Below are positions 25,698-32,672 of a stretch of 64,000 nucleotides of DNA, piece after piece. The position numbers and the translations under genes are program-made. Origin of the DNA: an uncultured Dorea sp. GTDB lineage: Bacteria > Bacillota > Clostridia > Lachnospirales > Lachnospiraceae. The notes beneath the pieces were generated by a model. That model was not told the DNA's origin, made no database searches, and worked only from the letters and a program-made list of their open reading frames with translations. Positions within the stretch are counted from its first letter, which is position 1, and each line of letters begins with the position of its first letter. The stretch lies in assembly GCA_910586965.1 (NCBI GenBank), contig CAJUMF010000019.1, positions 1-64,000 on the forward strand, in the 5' to 3' direction.

Positions 25698-27986
25698 TTA
25701 TTTACTCTTCCAGTAAACATGATATCTTCTGTCGCCGATGTCATACAGCGGAACCCAGATTATATCTTTACATTCATCTGCTCTGAATTCCAGCCTGCCT
25801 TCTTTTTCCTTCTTTTCCATCACTGGCATCATCAAGCCTTCGGAAATTTCCAAAAAATCACGGCTCTCCACGATTCCGGCAAGAATATAAGGACCGTACG
25901 CCCATGCTTTTATATCCTTAGAACCAGCGGTTTTCTCCGTTCTGACCAGGCAAGGGAACTGCACGGTCACCGTGTTCACTGTTTTTTCTCTCTTAATAAT
26001 AATATAACCATCCAAGCCGCAATTTGCAATTGTTTTTCTATTATTTACCAGTACAGTATATTCCCCTTCACACCAATACGGACGTCTGAGTTTTATTATA
26101 AACTCTGCATCGCCTTTTATCTCCAGTTTGATATCTCCAGGACGCCCTTCTTCAACATACTGAACGATTTCCGTATCCTTTTCTTTCCACCTTGTTCCGG
26201 CCTTTATAAACAAGTTTACATACAATTCCTTATCTGTGTGAGCAAATACCGCTTCTGTATACTTCATCTGACTTTCCATTCCTGTGCCGTGACAGCAGGA
26301 ATTTATAAACTTCGAATCTTTTTTGGCTCCCGGAGAAAGCGGGAAGAAATAGGTAGTCTCGCCTGTCGGCTTCTTATCAAATCCGGCAAGAATATGATTA
26401 AACATACACCGTTCATAGTAATCCATGTAAAATGACTGGGGATCATATCTGAAAAGCTCCTTTGTAAGTTTCAGCATATTATATGTAACACAGTATTCTG
26501 CTGTTGCCTGAGTCAAATGCTCTCCGGCTGCATCCGGCTCAAAAAGCATCTCATTCTCGCCAGCGCCCCCGTTTACATACACATGCCTCTCCGTTACCAG
26601 CTTCCAGAAAAATTCCGCCGCTTCATAATATCTTTTTTCACCGGTGACCTTAAAAAGCTCCATATAGCCAATAATCTGCGGAACGTGCTGATTCGCATGC
26701 ATTCCCTCCAGCGTGTCCTTTTTTTCTGTCATAGGTACAAGCAGCCTGTCATTATTGAACATTTCTGCAGTTATAAGAAACTCTTTCTGCCCGGTAATTT
26801 CATACAGCTTGGTCAACGTTTCATTAAGTCCTCCAAACTCTCCGGCAATATAAGTGTCCCACATAAGATCACGCTCTGCCTTTGAAAGTCTTCTAAGCCT
26901 TTCATAAACCCAGTGTGCAGCTTTTACGGCAATCTCAAGAGCCTTCTCTTCTCCGGCTTCGCAATACGCATCCGTCAATCCGGCCAGCAATTTGTGCAGT
27001 GTATAATAAGGCGCCCAAATAGACGGATATTTTTCTCCTTTTTCCAACAATTCGAACTGCTCCTCAGAATATGCCCCAATGTATCCTTCATGATACCCCG
27101 GAAGTTTTTCAAACGCTTCCTGGCAAATCCCCAGTTCCTCAACCATATAATTAAGCTTCCTACGAATTACAGAATCGTCTGTCTCCCGCACACATAACGC
27201 TAAAGCTGACATATAGTGCCCTGTAGTATGTCCTCTTAACAGGCATTCCGGCGAATCCCACCCTTCCGGCGGCCTGGCTCCCTTTGTATCAAGTCCTGCT
27301 GCCTTTCGGAAATTGTACAGCATCTCATCTTCATTAACACTTTTAAAATATGCAACCGCCCGGCACATTGCATCATAAAATATACTGCCGGACTTCAGTT
27401 TCGTCTCTCCTTTGTCCATAACTGTAATTGCACATGCTGTGTCTGTTGTCTCACTCGGCACAATTTCTTTGACGTCAAGAAAAAGCTCTGCCGGAAGTTC
27501 TTCATCCTTCACTTTTCCGCGCAGCACGACTGAACCGCATGTCTCAAATATCTGCATATTTCCGCCTTCCCATTCGACTGCGCGGGAATACAGATGTCCG
27601 TTATCTCCTTTTAGTATGACTGCCCGAGGTAAAGTCACAAGAGTTCCTCTTTCTGCCCTTCTCGTTAAAGGGAGAACTTCGATAATCTCAATCTGGCTCT
27701 CCTCTTCCAGAATACATACCTCATATACCTTTTCTTTCTCAATACCCTCATAGCTGAACTTTCCTCTAAGGCATACTCTCCGATTGCCAATCCCATTCAT
27801 CGGTCTTGTAACCGAACCATCTGGCTTCAGAAAAAGCTCATTGTCTGAACTCCAGGTAATCTTCGTACCATTTTCTCCCCATTCAGGAAGTTCAAGATCA
27901 AATTCCACTGTATTCAGGTTTCCAAGATATATCTTCTTAATATCTTCATCTATAATTGCTTCTGCTGTTTTTATATCTACCATCAC
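25698..27986 (-). CDS. GH127-family-like beta-L-arabinofuranosidase (DUF1680)
   Basis: This 762-residue protein has no signal peptide. It starts with an atrophied bacterial Ig-like domain (about 10-95, with ITWSSDNE and SVTRP). An alpha/alpha barrel of the GH127/GH146 type follows, with GWDSPECLLRGHTTGHYMSAL and YYTLHKLLAGL. The conserved metal-site cysteines lie in SCCHGTGMESQ (Cys about 562-563). A beta-sandwich ends the chain. Family members remove beta-L-arabinofuranose from plant glycoproteins or pectin side chains with a zinc-bound cysteine nucleophile. It sits between the permeases and the LacI regulator, which fits intracellular processing of an arabinose-containing oligosaccharide. 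Confidence 0.88.
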   Translation of the reverse strand: MMVDIKTAEAIIDEDIKKIYLGNLNTVEFDLELPEWGENGTKITWSSDNELFLKPDGSVTRPMNGIGNRRVCLRGKFSYEGIEKEKVYEVCILEEESQIEIIEVLPLTRRAERGTLVTLPRAVILKGDNGHLYSRAVEWEGGNMQIFETCGSVVLRGKVKDEELPAELFLDVKEIVPSETTDTACAITVMDKGETKLKSGSIFYDAMCRAVAYFKSVNEDEMLYNFRKAAGLDTKGARPPEGWDSPECLLRGHTTGHYMSALALCVRETDDSVIRRKLNYMVEELGICQEAFEKLPGYHEGYIGAYSEEQFELLEKGEKYPSIWAPYYTLHKLLAGLTDAYCEAGEEKALEIAVKAAHWVYERLRRLSKAERDLMWDTYIAGEFGGLNETLTKLYEITGQKEFLITAEMFNNDRLLVPMTEKKDTLEGMHANQHVPQIIGYMELFKVTGEKRYYEAAEFFWKLVTERHVYVNGGAGENEMLFEPDAAGEHLTQATAEYCVTYNMLKLTKELFRYDPQSFYMDYYERCMFNHILAGFDKKPTGETTYFFPLSPGAKKDSKFINSCCHGTGMESQMKYTEAVFAHTDKELYVNLFIKAGTRWKEKDTEIVQYVEEGRPGDIKLEIKGDAEFIIKLRRPYWCEGEYTVLVNNRKTIANCGLDGYIIIKREKTVNTVTVQFPCLVRTEKTAGSKDIKAWAYGPYILAGIVESRDFLEISEGLMMPVMEKKEKEGRLEFRADECKDIIWVPLYDIGDRRYHVYWKSK

Positions 27987-28013
27987 AATTCCTCCCTGAC
28001 CCCAAATCTTTTC

Positions 28014-28862
28014 CTACCCTTTAACCGAGCCGCTTGTCAGACCGGATACAAGGGATTTTCTCATAAGTAAAAACAGAATAACAATCGGTATGATCACCAT
28101 AGTTGCCGTTGCCATTAATGAATTCCAGTTCACACCGTACCTTCCGATCGATTTGTACATCATAACTGTCATCGGAAGTTTCTCGCCATCTGAAAGGAAT
28201 GTCATAGAAGCCATCAGATCACCCCAGGCAGACATAAATGCAAATGAAGCACAGGCGAATATCCCCGGATAAGCATTCGGCAGAATCACCTTAAAAAAGC
28301 AGTTAAATCTATTACAGCCGTCTACGATCGACGCCTCTTCCAGTTCCTTAGGTATAGCCGCAAAATATGGCCTTAATATAATGATCGACATCGGAATAGA
28401 AAAGAGTGCATCAAACAAGATAACCGACGCATAACTGCCTGTAATCCCTAGCTTATTAAAAGTCTGCAGCATAGGCGCAAGGAACATGACCATCGGCAGC
28501 ATCTGTGTAATCGTCAGGATCAGTATCATGACTCTTTTTCTCTTCATCCGGTATCTTGCTAACCCGTATGCCGCAAACATAGCCAAAACTGTAGAAATAA
28601 CAGTTGCCCCAACAGAAATGATCATACTGTTTTTTAAGTAAGAAAACATAGAGATTCCGTCATGAACTGTAAACTGGGTAATATAAGCTTCCATAGAAAA
28701 GCTTTCCGGCCAGAAAGTAGGCACTATGCTGAATATCTCACTCTTTGTCTTAAATGATGTAATAACCATCCAGTAAAGCGGGAACAGATAAATCAATGTA
28801 AACGCTATAGCCAGACTTGTACAGGAATACTTCTTAATTGATTTTACCGCAGACTTATTCAC
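28014..28862 (-). CDS. sugar ABC transporter permease (MalG-type)
   Basis: This 282-residue inner-membrane subunit has six predicted helices. The ATPase-contact EAA loop reads EEASIVDGCNRFNCFFKVILPNAYPG, and the end SLVSGLTSGSVKG is standard for the MalG/CUT1 class. It overlaps the partner permease gene by eight bases. No ATPase gene is in the locus; CUT1 systems in Clostridia often share one MsmK-type ATPase encoded elsewhere. Confidence 0.94.
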   Translation of the reverse strand: MNKSAVKSIKKYSCTSLAIAFTLIYLFPLYWMVITSFKTKSEIFSIVPTFWPESFSMEAYITQFTVHDGISMFSYLKNSMIISVGATVISTVLAMFAAYGLARYRMKRKRVMILILTITQMLPMVMFLAPMLQTFNKLGITGSYASVILFDALFSIPMSIIILRPYFAAIPKELEEASIVDGCNRFNCFFKVILPNAYPGIFACASFAFMSAWGDLMASMTFLSDGEKLPMTVMMYKSIGRYGVNWNSLMATATMVIIPIVILFLLMRKSLVSGLTSGSVKG

Positions 28863-29775
28863 ACTGCTCCTCCTCTCTCATTACCAATTGGGAATAGAAT
28901 ATCGCAACCACAAATATGATCAGAAAATACACATTCGCCATCGCACTGCCTTTTCCAAAATCAAAGGTCGTAAAATTCTCCTGATAGATCAAAGTCGATA
29001 TCATCTCTGTTGCATGATTCGGTCCTCCCTGTGTCATACCTACAATCAGGTCATATGCCTTAAATGTATAGATAAATCCGATTGTTACAGCACTGACCAT
29101 GGTAGTTTTAAGAAGCGGAAGCGTAATGTACTTAAGACTTTGAAACTTTCCTGCACCGTCAATCCTTGCCGCTTCATATACCTCATCTGAAATCGTTGTC
29201 ATTCCAGTCAGGACAAGCAGCATGTTAAAAGGAATCCCCACCCATATATTTGTAACTGTTACAGCTATAAATGCATACTTGGGTTCATTCAGCCACTGTA
29301 TCGGCTTATCGATCAGATGAAGGTTCTGCAGGCAATAATTGATAACTCCGGAATCACTCGCCCAGAGCCACTTCCAGATAATACCGATAACAAGCATCGG
29401 CATAACCCAGGCAATCAATGTAAGCCCGCTGGTAATATTGGCACCCGGAAACTTTTTATTAAAAAACAAAGCCAATAAAAATCCAATCCCAAGCTGAAAC
29501 ACAATGCAGATAATCGTATAAATAAATGTGTTAGAAACAGAGCTTATAAACAATGTGTCCGAAAATATATTCTTATAATTTTCAAATCCGACAAAATCTT
29601 TTACCCCGTTTTGGAATGTAGAAATATCATATTTCTGCAGGCTGATCAATATATTATACACAATCGGATATAGCACGAATAAAAGAATAAATATAACTGC
29701 AGGCAGTACATACAAATATCCTACTATTTCATCAGACAGCCTTTTGTGCATTTTATTTTTCTTTATCTTACTCAC
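28855..29775 (-). CDS. sugar ABC transporter permease (MalF/UgpA-type)
   Basis: This 306-residue membrane protein has six helices. Its EAA loop is DEVYEAARIDGAGKFQSLKYITLPLLK and it has GGPNHATEMIS near the end, typical of the UgpA/LacF group. It forms the channel with the MalG-type subunit encoded next. A hairpin terminator separates it from the upstream binding-protein gene, which should lower permease expression relative to the receptor. Confidence 0.94.
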   Translation of the reverse strand: MSKIKKNKMHKRLSDEIVGYLYVLPAVIFILLFVLYPIVYNILISLQKYDISTFQNGVKDFVGFENYKNIFSDTLFISSVSNTFIYTIICIVFQLGIGFLLALFFNKKFPGANITSGLTLIAWVMPMLVIGIIWKWLWASDSGVINYCLQNLHLIDKPIQWLNEPKYAFIAVTVTNIWVGIPFNMLLVLTGMTTISDEVYEAARIDGAGKFQSLKYITLPLLKTTMVSAVTIGFIYTFKAYDLIVGMTQGGPNHATEMISTLIYQENFTTFDFGKGSAMANVYFLIIFVVAIFYSQLVMREEEQCE

Positions 29776-29792
29776 AGATACACCACCTCTTT

Positions 29793-29824
29793 AAAAACAG
29801 GTGCTCTTTATTATAAGCACCTGT
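29793..29824 (-). terminator. intercistronic terminator after the sugar-binding protein gene
   Basis: A perfect 9-bp stem (acaggtgct against agcacctgt) is followed on the minus strand by TTTTT. It lies between the binding-protein gene and the first permease gene and is probably leaky, giving more receptor than channel. Confidence 0.8.
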
Positions 29825-29830
29825 AAACTT

Positions 29831-31096
29831 TTAGTTATCTATATATTCCTGCATAGCTGCGACTCCGTTTGCAGCCGCTTTTTCCGCTGATACGCCGGTG
29901 CCTACCTCCTGCAGCATATCACGGAGCACTTGCGATATCTGCGGCCAGATCGGGGAAGGCCCTCTTGTCTTGGCAACTTCCATATTTTCAACAAATACTT
30001 TCATGATGGAATCATTTGTAAAATATTCATCCTCCATTGCAAATGTCTTCACCGTAGGAATCATACCGGATTTTTTGCAGTAGTCGTTCATCATCTCTTT
30101 ATTATAAAGACTTTTCACGCACTCCCACGAACCTTCAATATTATCATTATTCACAATTGCAAGATTCTCTCCTCCGATAACCGTCGCGCTTTTGCCGGTA
30201 TCATCACAAGACGGAATTGGAGCGAATTTATAAGAAAAAGCCGCATCCTTTTCAAGCTCCGGAATCCTCCAGTTGCCGTCAATATACATAGCTGCACGTC
30301 CCGCTGTAAATTGTCCGTATGCATCATTCTGCCCCCAGCCAAACGCTTCTTTGCTCATAGAACCGTCATCTACAAGGTTCTGATACAATCCCAATGCTTT
30401 ATCCGCCCCCTGGTCCAGAGTATTCCAATCTGCACCTGCCTCATATAAAAACGGCATCAAAGAATAGGTAGACCCCTCATCATCAATTGCATTGATCGCG
30501 AATCCATAAGTACTTTCATTTGTAAGTGCTTTCGCATATTCGCGCAGTTCGCTCCAGGTTGCCGGCGGCTCCTTATATCCGGCTTCCTTCAGCATATCTT
30601 CATTGTACACAAGTACAAGATTATTCGCATTCAGCGGAAGTCCGTAGAGCTTATCTTCGTATTTGCAGGACTCTAACGGACCATCATAAAACTCCAGCTT
30701 ACCCATCTCACTTTTAACTCTGTCCGTCAAATCAGCAAAAATCCCCATTGCTGAAAATGATGCATGATCACAGCCGTCCACCTGGATGATATCCGGCAGG
30801 CTCTTGCTCTGTGCCGCAATTGTAATCTTACTTACAAGCTGTGCAAATGGAATCTGCTCAATCTTTACCGTATACTTATCTGAACTTTCTGAAAAAGCAT
30901 CAACCGCATCATAAAAAGCTTTTCCGTATGAGTTTTCCTTTGACATAAATGTCCACATGACAAGTTCCTTTTTTTCGCCTTCAGAAGTCTCCTCTTTTTT
31001 CTCTTCCGAACCTCCGCAGCCTGCCAGAAGCGCTGTTGCCATAGTTAATACAATACCCGCAGCCATCAGTCGTTTTCTCAAACTTTTTTTCTTCAT
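29831..31096 (-). CDS. sugar ABC transporter substrate-binding lipoprotein
   Basis: This 421-residue lipoprotein has the signal peptide KKKSLRKRLMAAGIVLTMATALLAGCGG with lipidated Cys 27, an acidic linker, then an extracellular solute-binding domain of family 1. Visible features are ELVMWTFMSKENSYG, DIIQVDGCDHASF, KLYGLPLNANNLVLVYNEDML and AMYIDGNWRIPEL. It is anchored outside the cell and delivers an oligosaccharide to the two permeases encoded downstream. It is the first gene of the operon, behind a strong promoter with two palindromic operators. The GH127-like and GH31 partners suggest an arabinose- or xylose-containing plant oligosaccharide. Confidence 0.95.
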   Translation of the reverse strand: MKKKSLRKRLMAAGIVLTMATALLAGCGGSEEKKEETSEGEKKELVMWTFMSKENSYGKAFYDAVDAFSESSDKYTVKIEQIPFAQLVSKITIAAQSKSLPDIIQVDGCDHASFSAMGIFADLTDRVKSEMGKLEFYDGPLESCKYEDKLYGLPLNANNLVLVYNEDMLKEAGYKEPPATWSELREYAKALTNESTYGFAINAIDDEGSTYSLMPFLYEAGADWNTLDQGADKALGLYQNLVDDGSMSKEAFGWGQNDAYGQFTAGRAAMYIDGNWRIPELEKDAAFSYKFAPIPSCDDTGKSATVIGGENLAIVNNDNIEGSWECVKSLYNKEMMNDYCKKSGMIPTVKTFAMEDEYFTNDSIMKVFVENMEVAKTRGPSPIWPQISQVLRDMLQEVGTGVSAEKAAANGVAAMQEYIDN

Positions 31097-31127
31097 TAAC
31101 CTTGTTCCTCCTTTTAATCGTCATTAA

Positions 31128-31217
31128 TTTACACGTGTTAACTAATGATAATAAAATATAGTTTACACGCGTTAAGTAAACTACATTTTATTATAACCAT
31201 AATTTTAACTTCGTCAA
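31128..31217 (-). promoter_or_regulatory. promoter and twin LacI-type operators of the sugar operon
   Basis: The minus-strand promoter has TTGACG (complement of 31212-31217), a 16-base spacer and TATAAT (complement of 31190-31195). Downstream lie two copies of the near-palindrome TTTACACGYGTTAA, at 31128-31141 and 31162-31175, 34 bases apart. Centre-symmetric CG and flanking A/T are typical of LacI-family sites. The likely repressor is the LacI protein of this locus. Confidence 0.82.
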
Positions 31218-31418
31218 TACTTTTCATTTACATATTAGAATTTTTGTGAATACTCCTATATTTTTTTTAATTTTTTGTTTATTTTAACCAAAACGGTCAT
31301 TTTTCAAATATATACTTTTTATTATGGTCTGTCATCTCTTGTGCTATTCCGGACGAATTCCAGACAAAACAAGAGGACAAAACCCCGCCCCCTAAATTTT
31401 TCGCTTATCAGTCTATTT

Positions 31419-31661
31419 TCATGTTTGCTTTTTCATCTTATTCAGATAATATTTTACCCTGTCTATTGTCCAGCCAAGTTCCTGCGCCATCTCTTTTTGT
31501 ATAAGCCTCGGATTATGTGCTACAACCCTCAATACAGCTTTATCCTCTTCTGTAGACTGCTGGCAGGAGTCTTGGGTAGTTAGGGCAGCTCTTTGGGTAG
31601 TTTGGATAGTGTCAAGAAATTCCTGAGTTTTCAGTTCCTTATTCCCACGGTACATATTCAC
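31419..31661 (-). pseudogene. C-terminal winged-helix remnant of a larger ATPase-type protein
   Basis: This reading frame encodes 80 residues from a GTG without a clear ribosome site. Four codons upstream in the same frame is a TGA, and the codons between read DFR, giving FRVNMYRGN. That phrase, and the final winged-helix domain (HNPRLIQKEMAQELGWTIDRVKYYLNKMK), resemble the C terminus of the divergent AAA_4/AlbA-type putative DNA-binding family. I read it as the tail of a lost gene. It could still be made as a small DNA-binding protein. Confidence 0.5.
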
Positions 31662-32021
31662 CCGGAAATCTCATCGCCTTTCAGACTGGTGTCACAAAGG
31701 CACTTTCTACAATGCCAAAAACTTTTGTGTTCACAAATATCATTGTAGAAGACCAATGCCTGTGGAAAGATAGGTCATGTGCGGCTTGGATAAAGAGAAA
31801 GAAAATCCCCATCTGCACTTCGGCGTGAATGTTTTCAGCTTTTACCCTGGCCATCCCGTCCTGTCTCCCGAGCAGATGCACGGAATTACGAAAAACTTAC
31901 AGAACCGCCAATTCGGGCAGGGCTTGATTTTTCTCTCTCCCCATGCTATACTCATGTCTGTTGTAAAGTCCTCAAAAACCAAGGTCTTATAGGGCTTTCC
32001 GCCGATTCCCGGCGTTAAATG
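31662..32021. other. non-coding stretch between the wHTH remnant and the preQ1 element
   Basis: I see no supported gene here. Short open frames on both strands lack ribosome sites and recognisable domains. A nested inverted repeat is present at 31705-31750: outer arms ttctacaatg and cattgtagaa, inner arms ttgtg and cacaa. The queT promoter should lie in its right part. Confidence 0.5.
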
Positions 32022-32023
32022 AA

Positions 32024-32069
32024 TCGTGTGTTCGAGACCTTCCACACGTAAAACAAAACTAAAGGAGAA
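32024..32069 (+). ncRNA. preQ1-I riboswitch
   Basis: A 5-bp P1 stem GTGTG (32026-32030) pairs with CACAC (32043-32047). The loop TTCGAGACCTTC matches the UUCnAG..AC..CC pattern of the preQ1-I class. An A-rich tail with AAACAAAACTAAAGGAG follows, so the ribosome site is in the pseudoknot tail. Binding of the queuosine precursor preQ1 should hide the ribosome site and lower translation of queT. Confidence 0.83.
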
Positions 32070-32076
32070 CAAAATC

Positions 32077-32571
32077 ATGAAAAACAACAACGTAACTTTC
32101 TTAACCCAGGCGGCTATGATTGCCGCTATCTATGTCGTATTGACACTATTATTCCGGCCTATCTCTTTCGGAGAAATCCAGGTCCGCATTTCCGAGGCCC
32201 TCACCATACTGCCGCTCTTTACCCCTGCCGCTGTGCCGGGCGTCTTTGTCGGCTGCCTGATTGCCAACATCATCGGAGGCGGCATATTGCCGGATATCAT
32301 TTTCGGAAGTCTGGCAACGCTTATCGGGGCTGTACTGACATATCGCCTCAGAGAGCGCACGCCGATTTTAGCGCCGATCCCTCCAATTGCAGCCAATACG
32401 GTCATCGTGCCTTTCGTACTGTTCTACGGATACGGAGTTAATCTGCCGATTCCGTTTATGATGCTTACCGTCGGCATCGGAGAAATGCTTTCCTGCGGGG
32501 TGCTTGGACTTTTATTATACACTGCCCTTAGGAGATACCGAACAATTTTGTTCCGCCCAACTCCGGTTTAA
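32077..32571 (+). CDS. queT: QueT family queuosine-precursor transporter
   Basis: This 164-residue membrane protein has five to six hydrophobic segments and the family phrases RPISFGEIQVRISEAL and VPGVFVGCLIANIIGGG. It is the substrate-specific component of an ECF-type vitamin transporter that imports preQ0/preQ1 or queuine. The ATG follows AAAGGAG in the riboswitch tail, which confirms both start and function. The energising EcfA/T subunits are not in the window. A terminator follows. Confidence 0.94.
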   Translation: MKNNNVTFLTQAAMIAAIYVVLTLLFRPISFGEIQVRISEALTILPLFTPAAVPGVFVGCLIANIIGGGILPDIIFGSLATLIGAVLTYRLRERTPILAPIPPIAANTVIVPFVLFYGYGVNLPIPFMMLTVGIGEMLSCGVLGLLLYTALRRYRTILFRPTPV

Positions 32572-32602
32572 TCTGATAGCCAGGAAATAACCACCAGAAT
32601 AA

Positions 32603-32649
32603 AGAGACATAACGCATTCGAAAATGTGCGTTATGCCTCTTATTTTATT
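32603..32649 (+). terminator. terminator of queT
   Basis: A stem of about 14 bp (agagacataacgca with gtgcgttatgcctct, two mismatches) is followed by TATTTTATT. Confidence 0.75.
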
Positions 32650-32672
32650 GCTTTATAACTTTAAAACACTCT

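Noticed and set aside
31777..32090. Small frames on both strands before queT
   Set aside because: They run into the preQ1 element, lack ribosome sites and show no family pattern.
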